Source: a virus. From it: DNA of 24,910 nt. This document shows positions 6,455-13,614 of this stretch, one piece after another. Position numbers and translations under genes: made by a program. A model generated the notes under the pieces. That model did no database searches. It saw nothing but the letters and a program-made list of their open reading frames with translations, and was not told the origin of the DNA. The stretch's first letter is position 1, and the number at the start of each line of letters is the position of its first letter. The stretch covers positions 1 through 24,910 of IMG/VR virus record IMGVR_UViG_3300032560_000109, one strand, 5' to 3'.

Positions 6455-7180
6455 ATGGACCCGGAAGACGAACTTGAAGACGACTTCTCTCTCGACGAGG
6501 AGGTCGATCAGGATCTCCCGGACCAAGACGAAACTCCCGAAGACGATGCCGACGTAGACCTTGACGGTCTCGACGATGTCGAAGACGAGCCGGCTCCCCG
6601 ACAGTCCCGCGGCGACAACCGCGTAGCGACCGCCACCAGGGAAGCCAAGGAAGCCAAGGAAGCCTTGGCCCGCCTGGAGCGGGAGATGGCGGAAATCCGG
6701 GCTTCCACCCGTCCCCAGACGCCGCAGGAAACTCCGCAGCAACGCGAGCAACGGCTCGCCGCACTGGACCCTTACGAGCGGCTTCAAATCGAACTCCAAG
6801 AGACGCGCCAGGAAACCCGCCTGTTTCAGCAGCGCCTGGAGTTTGAGACCCGGGACAACGCGGACAAGGTTGCCTACGACGCGCTCGCTCAACGGGCGCC
6901 GGTCGCGGCTAAGCTCAAGGACGAAGTTGAGAAGCGCCTCGCGGATATGCGGGCCGCCGGGACCACCGCTCCGAGGGAAACGGTTCTACGCTGGGTGATC
7001 GGTGATCGAGCCCTGGCGAACGCCGGCAAGGCTACTACCCGAGCGCGGACCGCCGCCGCCGGGAACAAGGACCGCCAGGCCGCCAGAGCTCCTTCGGGGC
7101 GAGGCGATGTGGCGGCCGAAGGCCGAAACAACAGTTCGACGAAGGCGCGCGAGAAGCGGCTGGAGTCATACAATCTCTGA
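6455..7180 (+). CDS. Capsid scaffolding protein
   Basis: A 241-residue protein directly upstream of the capsid gene. The first 50 or so residues are extremely acidic (repeated D/E from MDPEDELEDDFSLDEEVD). A Lys/Glu-rich predicted coiled coil follows at about residues 60-150, and then a basic, Ala-rich end. An acidic head, coiled-coil middle and basic capsid-contacting tail is the usual make-up of podovirus scaffolds, which guide procapsid assembly and then leave. The ATG at 6455 has AGGAG five bases upstream; the in-frame GTG at 6449 overlaps that site and is less likely. The gap before it may hold a promoter. Confidence 0.85.
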   Translation: MDPEDELEDDFSLDEEVDQDLPDQDETPEDDADVDLDGLDDVEDEPAPRQSRGDNRVATATREAKEAKEALARLEREMAEIRASTRPQTPQETPQQREQRLAALDPYERLQIELQETRQETRLFQQRLEFETRDNADKVAYDALAQRAPVAAKLKDEVEKRLADMRAAGTTAPRETVLRWVIGDRALANAGKATTRARTAAAGNKDRQAARAPSGRGDVAAEGRNNSSTKAREKRLESYNL

Positions 7181-7191
7181 CGGGTAGCCTG

Positions 7192-7217
7192 GGCTCCCCG
7201 TTTTTAGCGGGGGAGCC
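7192..7217 (+). promoter_or_regulatory. Hairpin covering the ribosome site of the capsid gene
   Basis: GGCTCCCC (7192-7199) pairs with GGGGAGCC (7210-7217) around a loop containing TTTTT. The 3' arm contains the GGGGGAG that acts as ribosome site for the ATG at 7220, so the site is occluded when the hairpin forms. Such a stem could also protect the capsid message from 5' decay. The T-run is in the loop, so it is not a normal terminator. Confidence 0.6.
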
Positions 7218-7219
7218 AG

Positions 7220-8575
7220 ATGGCCACCAATCAGTCCAGTCAGTTCCAAGCTGACATCGAAGGCTATATCGCCGACAAGACCCTCCCGCTGGCTCGACGC
7301 CAGCTGGTGGCTTTCCAATTCGCCGACAAGTCCGAAGGCATTCCGAAGGGCCGAGGCGTCAGCTACACCGCCACGCGCTACCAGCGCCTGCCGGTTCCCT
7401 TCGCTCCGCTGTCGGAAGGTGTTCCTCCGGTCGGCGAGACCATGACGATCCAGCAAGTCACCGCCACCGCCCTCCAGTGGGGCGATAAGGTGACGATCAC
7501 GGACGTCGCCGAGATGACGGTCAAGCATCCGCTGTTCAAGAAGGCGACCGAACTGGTGGCCCTGCAACTGTCGGAAACGCTTGAGCGCAACACCATGCTG
7601 GCGCTTATGGGCGGAACCCAGGTCAACTACGTCAACTCGCGCGGATCGCGCGGCGCCCTGCAGTCTGGTGATGTGCTGGACGGCCAGACGGTCATCCGCA
7701 CCGACATGGCTCTGGAAGTCCTGGGCGCCCCGCGCTTCATGGGCGACGAGATGACCGACACCAAGATCGACGCCGGCAAGCCCTCCAAGGCTTCGGACAA
7801 TCCGCGCGGGATGCCGCACTACGTGGCGATCTGCCACCATGCGGTGGTCGCGGACTTCCGCCAGCAGTCCGATGTGAAGCTGGCCTGGACCTACTCGGAC
7901 CTGAACCGCCTCTACAACTTCGAAGCCGGCGAGTGGTCGGGCATTCGTTTCTGCAAGACCAACATGGTTCCGTCCTTCACGGGCGTCGCGCAGATCAATG
8001 GCACGGCCGGCACCGCCGGTAGCCTGGCGGGCTCGCCGACCAACTACTACGTGATCGTCACCGCGTCCGACTCGCAGAACCAATACGAGAGCCGGATCTA
8101 TGCCGTGTCGAACGCCGTCTCCGTGACCGGCCCCAACGGCTCTATCTCGGTGACGCTGCCCTCCCTGGTCGGGTTCACCTTCAACGTCTACGTCGGCACC
8201 ACGACCTCGCCAAGCCAGTTGGGCCTGTCGGCCTCCGGCCCCACGGTCGGCCCCATGGCCGGCCAAGCCGTGCAGCTGGCGGGAAACCAGACTGTGGTCA
8301 TCACCGGCCTCGGTCTGGCTCAAGTGCCGCCCGCCTTCCCGGGAAACGCGGCCGGCCTGACCGTGTATCCGACCTTCATCATCGGTCGCGGAGCCTACGC
8401 CCAGGTCGAACTCGACAACGTCAAGTTCACCTACCTGAAGGACGCCGACAAGTCCGATCCGCTCAACCAGCTGCGGATCGTCGGGTGGAAAGCGTTCTAC
8501 GGTACGCTGCTCTCCAACGTCCAGTTCATGGCCCGCATCGAAAGCGTGTCCGCCTACACGACCTCTTTCACCTAA
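7220..8575 (+). CDS. Major capsid protein, N4-gp56 family, with inserted Ig-like domain
   Basis: A 451-residue HK97-fold-type capsid protein. The N-terminal two thirds carry features I associate with the N4-gp56 family: an early 'A-D-K-T-L-P-L-A-R-R' helix, a GETMTIQQVTATALQWGDKV strand region, then HPLFKKATELVALQLSETLE and a helix ending NTMLALMGG. Residues 248-254 (NMVPSFT) would normally lead almost directly into VYPTFIIGRGAY (from 382). Here about 120 residues intervene, with alternating strands (YYVIVTASDS, YESRIYAVSNAVSV, TFNVYVGTT) that look like an Ig-like or fibronectin-like fold, probably displayed on the capsid surface. The ribosome site lies in a hairpin. A further hairpin follows the gene. 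Confidence 0.9.
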   Translation: MATNQSSQFQADIEGYIADKTLPLARRQLVAFQFADKSEGIPKGRGVSYTATRYQRLPVPFAPLSEGVPPVGETMTIQQVTATALQWGDKVTITDVAEMTVKHPLFKKATELVALQLSETLERNTMLALMGGTQVNYVNSRGSRGALQSGDVLDGQTVIRTDMALEVLGAPRFMGDEMTDTKIDAGKPSKASDNPRGMPHYVAICHHAVVADFRQQSDVKLAWTYSDLNRLYNFEAGEWSGIRFCKTNMVPSFTGVAQINGTAGTAGSLAGSPTNYYVIVTASDSQNQYESRIYAVSNAVSVTGPNGSISVTLPSLVGFTFNVYVGTTTSPSQLGLSASGPTVGPMAGQAVQLAGNQTVVITGLGLAQVPPAFPGNAAGLTVYPTFIIGRGAYAQVELDNVKFTYLKDADKSDPLNQLRIVGWKAFYGTLLSNVQFMARIESVSAYTTSFT

Positions 8576-8585
8576 CTTGATCTAG

Positions 8586-8609
8586 GCTAGGCGGGTAAAA
8601 CCGCCTAGC
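8586..8609 (+). terminator. Hairpin after the capsid gene, possible partial terminator
   Basis: GCTAGGCGG (8586-8594) pairs perfectly with CCGCCTAGC (8601-8609) around GTAAAA, followed by only TT. It lies in the 57-base gap between the capsid gene and a gene with a full ribosome site (AAGGAGG). Without a T-run it would at best attenuate; it may instead be an mRNA stability or processing element. Confidence 0.5.
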
Positions 8610-8632
8610 TTGACCCAAACAAGGAGGGCCAG

Positions 8633-8908
8633 ATGGCCTACGCTATTCGATATCAAATGGATGTGGTCTGGATCGGTGACGGCCTTGGCCCGATGGGCGC
8701 CCTGACCACCAGCCTCAACACCGGCGGCGGTGGCGGCGCCCAGGTGAAGTCGTTCTTCCAGACGACCCTGGTCCCGGTCCCCGGCGGCGATTCGCCGACC
8801 GCGGCAAACTTCAACACGGCGATCACCGGCACGATGACCACCGACCTGGAGGCTCAGGTCCTGGCGAACCTCGGGCAGCTGCAGGGCTTCGCTACGGGCG
8901 GGGGCTAA
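8633..8908 (+). CDS. Small probable virion protein (91 aa)
   Basis: A 91-residue protein with the strongest ribosome site in the window (AAGGAGG five bases before ATG 8633), straight after the capsid gene. It begins MAYAIRYQMDVVWIGDGLGP, has a run of five Gly near residue 32, then mixed strands and a Gly-rich end (ATGGG). There is no signal peptide, membrane segment or recognised domain. Strong translation next to the capsid gene suggests a high-copy virion component such as a head decoration or head-tail protein, but this is inference from position. I do not recognise the family. Confidence 0.75.
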   Translation: MAYAIRYQMDVVWIGDGLGPMGALTTSLNTGGGGGAQVKSFFQTTLVPVPGGDSPTAANFNTAITGTMTTDLEAQVLANLGQLQGFATGGG

Positions 8909-8911
8909 TCC

Positions 8912-9208
8912 ATGACGAAAACCCTCGGCACTTCGACCACCAGCGGCCTCACCGCCGTCTCGTACTTGCCGGGCTACGGGTCCGGCATGTCGACCTCCGA
9001 TCAGGCCGCTATCCAGAACGCCATCAAGGACGATCTGGGCAACGCGCACAACCTTCTGGGCGGTGCGTTTCAAGGCGGTCAGCTGTTCATTCCTAACCGG
9101 GGCGTCCTCACGGTGCTCCCCGGCGATTGGGTAGGCGTTGACGCCAATGGGTGGCCTATCCTAGTGTCCAAATACTCCATCGCTACCGGCGGATGGACAC
9201 ACAGTTAA
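8912..9208 (+). CDS. Small probable virion protein (98 aa)
   Basis: A 98-residue protein starting MTKTLGTSTTSGLTAVSYLP. Residues 1-30 are Ser/Thr/Gly-rich and extended; the middle is helical (SDQAAIQNAIKDDLGNAHNL); the C-terminal third is a short beta-rich domain (LFIPNRGVLTVLPGDWVGVD, then WPILVS). The start is ATG 8912, three bases after the previous stop, with only a G-rich stretch as ribosome site, so coupling to the previous gene is likely. It travels with the capsid-proximal genes. A structural role is plausible, but I do not recognise a named family. Confidence 0.7.
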   Translation: MTKTLGTSTTSGLTAVSYLPGYGSGMSTSDQAAIQNAIKDDLGNAHNLLGGAFQGGQLFIPNRGVLTVLPGDWVGVDANGWPILVSKYSIATGGWTHS

Positions 9209-9220
9209 CCGGAGGCCCCC

Positions 9221-9733
9221 GTGGCTAAATCCCTCCCCGTCGACGAGATCATCGACGACGCCGAATTTCTCGGGCTGGAGCCGGCGGAAACGCCGGCTTC
9301 CGCGCATCCCATCTTGTCGGCCGAAGAAGTCGACGCTGCTCGGGCCAAGGCTCGTAAGCGCATCGAAAACGAGCGCAAGGTTTCGGCCATGCGCCAGATC
9401 GAGGACCAGGAAACCGAGCGTCTGCGTCGCGAAGAAGGCCTGGTTTCCGGAATCTCCGGCGAGGACGTCATGGTGTGGGTGACGATCGATCTCCCGCCGG
9501 AAGCGGCGAGCATCGCCATCAACGGCGAAGCCTACCACCACGGTCATTCGTACCCCGTGCCCAAGCATGTTCAGCGGTCCTTGGCCGAACAGATGCAGGC
9601 GTCGTGGCGGTCCCACGATCTGGCGGACGGCAAGTCCACCTCCCAGATGTTCCAAGGTCGTCGAAACAGTAAGGTCGACGGCAAGACGGGAATCGTCGAT
9701 AACGCTCCGAGGCGCTTCGATGCCGTCCACTGA
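9221..9733 (+). CDS. Probable minor virion protein (170 aa)
   Basis: A 170-residue protein with GTG start at 9221 behind GGAGG. Residues 1-70 are acidic then strongly helical and charged (EEVDAARAKARKRIENERK). Residues about 85-120 form a compact beta unit (VMVWVTIDLPP, SIAINGEAYHHGHSYPVP) followed by a helix with QASWRSH. I have seen similar short beta units ('V-T-(I/L)-D-L-P-P... I-x-I-(D/N)-G-x-x-(Y/F)-x-H-G') in small proteins downstream of podovirus capsid genes, function unknown. The C-terminus is basic and overlaps the next gene by 14 bases. Confidence 0.7.
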   Translation: MAKSLPVDEIIDDAEFLGLEPAETPASAHPILSAEEVDAARAKARKRIENERKVSAMRQIEDQETERLRREEGLVSGISGEDVMVWVTIDLPPEAASIAINGEAYHHGHSYPVPKHVQRSLAEQMQASWRSHDLADGKSTSQMFQGRRNSKVDGKTGIVDNAPRRFDAVH

Positions 9734-10430
9734 GGAAGGCAAGAACGTCGCGGTCGGTTTCTCCCTGGTCGTCGGTCTGTCCGACAACAGCCAGATCACC
9801 TTCCAATCGGGTTTTGAGGGTGACGAAACCGACGAAGCGGTCAACGCGCGTATCGACAGGATCGTCCGCATCGCGCACCGGCAGAAGGCCCTGAACCAGA
9901 TCCCCGATGTCGAGCGCGATCTCGCGCAGCAGCGGGCGACCCTGGCGCAGTTCCGGGAGGACCTGGAGCGGGTCAATCTTGACCATGACAAGCAGCAGGC
10001 CCAGCGGGCGCTGGAGATCGAGGAACGGGTTTCGGCGCGTGAGACGGAGCGCCGGAAGTTCGAGGCCGAGATCAACACCGCGATCCTGCAGATGCAGGAA
10101 GCCCGGCAGGCTCAGTGGAACGAAGGCGCCATGGAGCATCAACGCTCCGGTCGCGCCAGCAGCTACAAGCCCGCCGGCGTTCGTGCGACCAACATCGCCA
10201 AGATCGAAAGCGCGATCGAGAAAGCCAAGGAGAACCGTGAAGGGGCTCTGGAGGACTTCGATCGCGACTATGATGCTCGCATCCAGACGGCGCGAGACGA
10301 GATCGAACGGGCGGAAGCCGAGCGCGAGCAATCGCTTCGCAGTCTGAACATCTCCGTGAAGCACTATCAGGAAGCGATCTCGGCGAGCGAGGAAAAGCTC
10401 TCCAAGGCGCAGGCCCTGGTCGGGAGATGA
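9720..10430 (+). CDS. Coiled-coil protein (236 aa), probable virion component
   Basis: The ATG at 9720 (MPSTEEGKNVAVGFSLVVG) is chosen because GAGG lies seven bases upstream; the longer in-frame reading from 9567 is just a shadow of the previous gene. The first 35 residues make a small beta-like unit. Residues about 40-235 are almost entirely charged heptad-like helix (IPDVERDLAQQRATLAQFRE; ERVSARETERRKFEAEINTA; DEIERAEAEREQSLRSL), interrupted once by a basic Ser/Gly stretch near residue 145. It should form a long coiled coil. Position between capsid and adaptor genes suggests a head/neck or internal structural role, not proven. I do not recognise the family. Confidence 0.75.
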   Translation: MPSTEEGKNVAVGFSLVVGLSDNSQITFQSGFEGDETDEAVNARIDRIVRIAHRQKALNQIPDVERDLAQQRATLAQFREDLERVNLDHDKQQAQRALEIEERVSARETERRKFEAEINTAILQMQEARQAQWNEGAMEHQRSGRASSYKPAGVRATNIAKIESAIEKAKENREGALEDFDRDYDARIQTARDEIERAEAEREQSLRSLNISVKHYQEAISASEEKLSKAQALVGR

Positions 10431-10431
10431 C

Positions 10432-11304
10432 ATGGCTCTTACCGCGGCGCAGCTATGCACAAATGCGGCCCAGGTCGCAAAGTGCCCGGGCTATACGAGT
10501 CAGGCCGGACAAGGTCTGAACCAGATACTCGGTGATCTGTGCCGCGCGTGGGACTTCGAACTCGCCGCCAAGACGACGTACTTTAACTTCAACCCGGGGC
10601 TGTCGGCGCTGGTCGGTAACAGCATTTACGGCTCCGGGCCCTACCCGCTTCCCACGGACTTCCTCCGCATCAAGGACGACAAGTCCGCCTTCTGGACCCT
10701 TCCGGGAACCGGTGTGGTCTATCCGCTGATCCCTTGCGATCTGTCGGAATTCGACATGATGGTGCAGCAGGCCGGAACGCAGTCCTACCCGTACATCATC
10801 GCCACGGACATGAGCCTCGGGGATGAGACGACGCAAGGTGATAATACGCCGGTGTGCTATGTCTACGCGCCTCCGAGCGGCGCCTATCCGGTGACGATCC
10901 GGTATTTCGCTCAGATGCCTGACATCTACATGCCGGAAACTTCGGCGACGATCCCTTGGTTCCCACACCAGGGGTATCTGCACATGAAGCTGTCGGCCTA
11001 TCTGATGGGCTTCACCGATGACGTGCGCCAAGGTGAGTGGGACAAGGCGGCTAACGAGCTGCTACGTGAGTACCTGATGATGAAGGACAATCGTAGCAAC
11101 CGGGCTTCGACCGTGAAACTAGACCGCCGGCGGTTTGGCCGGGCGTACACGACGCTCCCGAACACGAAGACCGTCGGTTGGGTGGTAGCACTTGCGCTGT
11201 TGGGTGGTAGCGTGCTTAGCTCCTTGTACAACAAGGAGGTGCAGTATGCTCACGGACGAGCAGAGGCTTCGGCGCAACGAATATATGCGGGAGTGGAAGC
11301 GTAA
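10432..11304 (+). CDS. Head-tail adaptor (connector) protein with abnormal C-terminus
   Basis: A 290-residue protein one base after the previous gene. It resembles the podovirus adaptor that docks below the portal: helical start (ALTAAQLCTNAAQVAKCPGY), a beta-rich core with LPTDFLRIKDD, then a helical C-terminal part (HMKLSAYLMGF; ANELLREYLMMKD). The family's usual end, as I recall it, is a LDRRRFG...TLPNTKTVGW motif; here that is residues 229-250. Instead of stopping at W250 the frame runs 40 residues more through the 22-bp repeat, the SD hairpin and the first 59 bases of the HNH gene. The extension (VVALALLGGSVLSSLY...) is hydrophobic then polar and looks like an accident of the endonuclease insertion. 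Confidence 0.78.
   Translation: MALTAAQLCTNAAQVAKCPGYTSQAGQGLNQILGDLCRAWDFELAAKTTYFNFNPGLSALVGNSIYGSGPYPLPTDFLRIKDDKSAFWTLPGTGVVYPLIPCDLSEFDMMVQQAGTQSYPYIIATDMSLGDETTQGDNTPVCYVYAPPSGAYPVTIRYFAQMPDIYMPETSATIPWFPHQGYLHMKLSAYLMGFTDDVRQGEWDKAANELLREYLMMKDNRSNRASTVKLDRRRFGRAYTTLPNTKTVGWVVALALLGGSVLSSLYNKEVQYAHGRAEASAQRIYAGVEA
11178..11211 (+). repeat. Direct repeat TTGGGTGGTAGC at the adaptor/HNH junction
   Basis: TTGGGTGGTAGC occurs at 11178-11189 and again at 11200-11211, a 22-base period, exactly where the adaptor's conserved end meets the HNH insertion. Two turns of helix separate the copies. It may be a junction scar or a binding site for a regulator. Confidence 0.8.
11220..11238 (+). promoter_or_regulatory. 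Hairpin sequestering the HNH gene ribosome site
   Basis: CTCCTTGT (11220-11227) pairs perfectly with ACAAGGAG (11231-11238) around ACA. The ribosome site AAGGAGG (11233-11239) of the HNH gene at 11246 lies almost wholly in the 3' arm. On a read-through transcript the gene should be poorly translated unless the stem is opened, for example by ribosomes finishing the overlapping adaptor frame. Confidence 0.7.
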
Positions 11305-11776
11305 GAACCGCGAGAAGGTCAACGCGATAAATCGCTCGGTCAAGGCCAAGAACCCTGAAAAATACCGGGGGATCAATCGGCTATCCATGGCCAAGGCGCG
11401 GTCCGAAGACCCCGATCGGTTCCGGGATTTGGCCGACCGGTACCGAGACAAGAACGCACCGAAGTACCTATTAGACCACGCCCGATGGCGGGCTAAAAAG
11501 CTGGGGGTCGCATTCTCATTAACCGAGCAGGACGTAAAAATTCCGGAATTTTGCCCGGTGCTCGGTATCAGGCTAGAGTGGAGCCGAGGTCGTCGAGCTT
11601 CAGCAAACAGTAGCTCGCCTTCGTTAGACCGGGTCGAAGGTGCTAAAGGGTATGTGCAAGGGAACGTGGTCGTGATCTCTAACAGGGCTAACTTCCTCCG
11701 GAACAATGCGTCTGCAGAAGAACTTCGCCGTGTTGCGGAGTACGCGGGCAAAGTGGAAGGCGGATGGAGGCCCTGA
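11246..11776 (+). CDS. HNH-type homing endonuclease, free-standing
   Basis: A 176-residue protein from ATG 11246, six bases after AAGGAGG. The N-terminal 75 residues are very basic and helical with repeated 'R-x-K-N-P-E-K/D' units, probably DNA-binding. The C-terminal part matches a common phage HNH homing-endonuclease type: DHARWRAKKLGVAFSL, IPEFCPVLGIRLEW, SPSLDRVEGAKGYVQGN (126-140), VVVISNRANFLR, then AEELRR. It lies between the adaptor and nozzle genes, overlapping the adaptor frame by 59 bases and the next gene by a TGATG junction. Its A+T content is visibly higher than its neighbours, consistent with invasion. Such enzymes cut an allele lacking the gene and so spread; the target is probably the adaptor/nozzle junction (inferred). 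Confidence 0.88.
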   Translation: MLTDEQRLRRNEYMREWKRKNREKVNAINRSVKAKNPEKYRGINRLSMAKARSEDPDRFRDLADRYRDKNAPKYLLDHARWRAKKLGVAFSLTEQDVKIPEFCPVLGIRLEWSRGRRASANSSSPSLDRVEGAKGYVQGNVVVISNRANFLRNNASAEELRRVAEYAGKVEGGWRP

Positions 11777-13599
11777 TGCCTATCCGAGGCTCCAAGAACC
11801 TGGTCTTCAAACCCCGCGGACTCTCCGACGCGGTCGACGGGACCAACGTGTTCCCCGGAGCTCTGAAGATAGCGACCAACTTGATCCCGTCCAGCGACAC
11901 CCAAGATACCTGGGTCCCCCGGCCGGCCGCCGTCGAACTCAGCAGCTACTCCGGGTTCACCTCGCCCGGGTTCGTGTCCGCCTCCCTGGTGGTGGGGAAC
12001 ATCGAATACGGCATGATCGCCAGCGGGCTCCATGCCGGCAAGGATCAGCCGTACGCCTACAACCTGCTGACGGGGACCTTCCTCACGGTCAACGGGATCC
12101 AGTCGACGAACGTCCCTACCAGCCCGGTTACGACGGGATCCTGGACGCCGCCGATCATGTCCGTGGTCGGGAACCGTGTGATCGTCTGCCACCCTGGCTT
12201 CCCCGGCGGCACGGTCAAGTTCGGTTGGTTCGATCTATCGAGCTTCAGTTACACCGGCAGCATCGTCACCAACGGCACCACGACGATCACCAGCGCGACA
12301 AACCTCCTGACCAGCGGCGTCCAGCCGGGCCAGACGATCACCAAGGCCGACATCCCGGCCGGCGCGACCATCGTCTCGATCGCGGTGAACGGCCTGTCCG
12401 CGGTCATCTCCGCAGCCGCCACGGGGAGTACGACGTCTTCCGCCACCATCGCCGGCGGGACCTCCACCACGCCCCTGTGGGGCGCAGGGGACACCAACAT
12501 CAACAACTTGCCGTCGATCCCCGTCAGCGTCGTCCAGTTCAACGGCCGGGCGTACTACGCCTGCGGGATCAACGGCGTGCCCTACACCGACTCTCTGCTT
12601 CCGTGCAATCGGACCAACGCCAACCAGGCGCTGACCTTCGCCAATGGTTTGGCGGTGACGGCTCTGGGCCCGCTTCTATTGGCCTCTCCGGTCACCGGTG
12701 GCATCGTCCAGGCGGTCATGGCGTTCCAGGGCGCTTCCGCGATCCAGCAGATCACTGGTGACCAAGCCACGTCGAACCTGGCGGTCAATGCGATGAACGT
12801 AGCGACAGGGACCTTGGCGCCGCTGTCGATCACGCCGACAGACTTCGGCTTGGCGTTCATTTCTCCGGACGGTCTTCGTGTGATCCAGTTCTCCGGTCAG
12901 GTGTCCGACCCCATCGGGTTCCACGGTGAAGGCGTGACCATACCCTTCATCTACGCCGTCCAGCCGACTCGCGTGTGCGCTGCAGCGACGGCTGACGTTT
13001 TGCGGATCAGCACGCAAAACGGGAATGCGGTGAACAGCCCCAATCAGGAATATTGGTTCGATATAGCCAAGAAAGTGTGGAGCGGACCGCACACTTTCCC
13101 GGCCAGTCTGATCCAACCTTGGGGAGACACTTTCGTCGTCCACCCTGTAGGTATCCCCGGAACGATCTTCCAGAGCGACGCCAACATTTCCGCTGCGTCC
13201 AGCTTCACGGAAAACGGGACGCCGCTCCAGTGGCAGCGCATGTCCTGCCTGATGCCCGACAATCAAATGGGCTGCATGAACGCCTTGGTGCAGTCCACCT
13301 TGTCCGCATCGCTGCCCACCGGGTACAACCTGACGGTTTCCGCTTTCGACGAGACGGGAGCTACGCTAGGCACTGCTGCTATTATCATCCCCGGAACGGC
13401 GACCACTTGGGACGCTTTCAACTGGGGTGGTGCATCCTGGTTGGGAGGCGTCGGCGCTTTCACGCAGCACCGAGTTCCGTGGATGGCGCCAATCGTGTAC
13501 AAACAGGTGTTTGAATCTCTGCGAGGGCTTTCTGCTTTCGGAGTGGAGATCGGGAACAGCTACTTCAATTTCCAGGAACTGGGCTACATGCTCCAGTAG
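11776..13599 (+). CDS. Tail nozzle / tail hub-like protein
   Basis: A 607-residue, beta-rich protein starting MPIRGSKNLVFKPRGLSDAV at ATG 11776, behind GGAGG and overlapping the HNH stop. In podoviruses the gene after the adaptor usually encodes the nozzle that closes the tail tube (P22 gp10 or T7 gp12 position). The sequence has repeated strand-turn units compatible with a propeller or barrel, an N-terminal 'G-x-x-x-x-x-P-R-P' feature (TWVPRPAAVEL), and late motifs (YWFDIAKKVWSGPHTFPAS; WQRMSCLMPDNQMG). Residues about 156-230 form a Thr/Ser/Ala-rich insertion (ITKADIPAGATIVSIAVNG) like the small Ig-like modules common in phage tails. Identity is by position and overall pattern. Confidence 0.7.
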   Translation: MPIRGSKNLVFKPRGLSDAVDGTNVFPGALKIATNLIPSSDTQDTWVPRPAAVELSSYSGFTSPGFVSASLVVGNIEYGMIASGLHAGKDQPYAYNLLTGTFLTVNGIQSTNVPTSPVTTGSWTPPIMSVVGNRVIVCHPGFPGGTVKFGWFDLSSFSYTGSIVTNGTTTITSATNLLTSGVQPGQTITKADIPAGATIVSIAVNGLSAVISAAATGSTTSSATIAGGTSTTPLWGAGDTNINNLPSIPVSVVQFNGRAYYACGINGVPYTDSLLPCNRTNANQALTFANGLAVTALGPLLLASPVTGGIVQAVMAFQGASAIQQITGDQATSNLAVNAMNVATGTLAPLSITPTDFGLAFISPDGLRVIQFSGQVSDPIGFHGEGVTIPFIYAVQPTRVCAAATADVLRISTQNGNAVNSPNQEYWFDIAKKVWSGPHTFPASLIQPWGDTFVVHPVGIPGTIFQSDANISAASSFTENGTPLQWQRMSCLMPDNQMGCMNALVQSTLSASLPTGYNLTVSAFDETGATLGTAAIIIPGTATTWDAFNWGGASWLGGVGAFTQHRVPWMAPIVYKQVFESLRGLSAFGVEIGNSYFNFQELGYMLQ

Positions 13600-13614
13600 G
13601 CGCGGAGGTCTTCA

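Noticed and set aside
8586-8609. Hairpin considered as a strong intrinsic terminator
   Set aside because: Only two T residues follow the stem and the genes downstream need the same transcript; kept as a possible partial terminator only.
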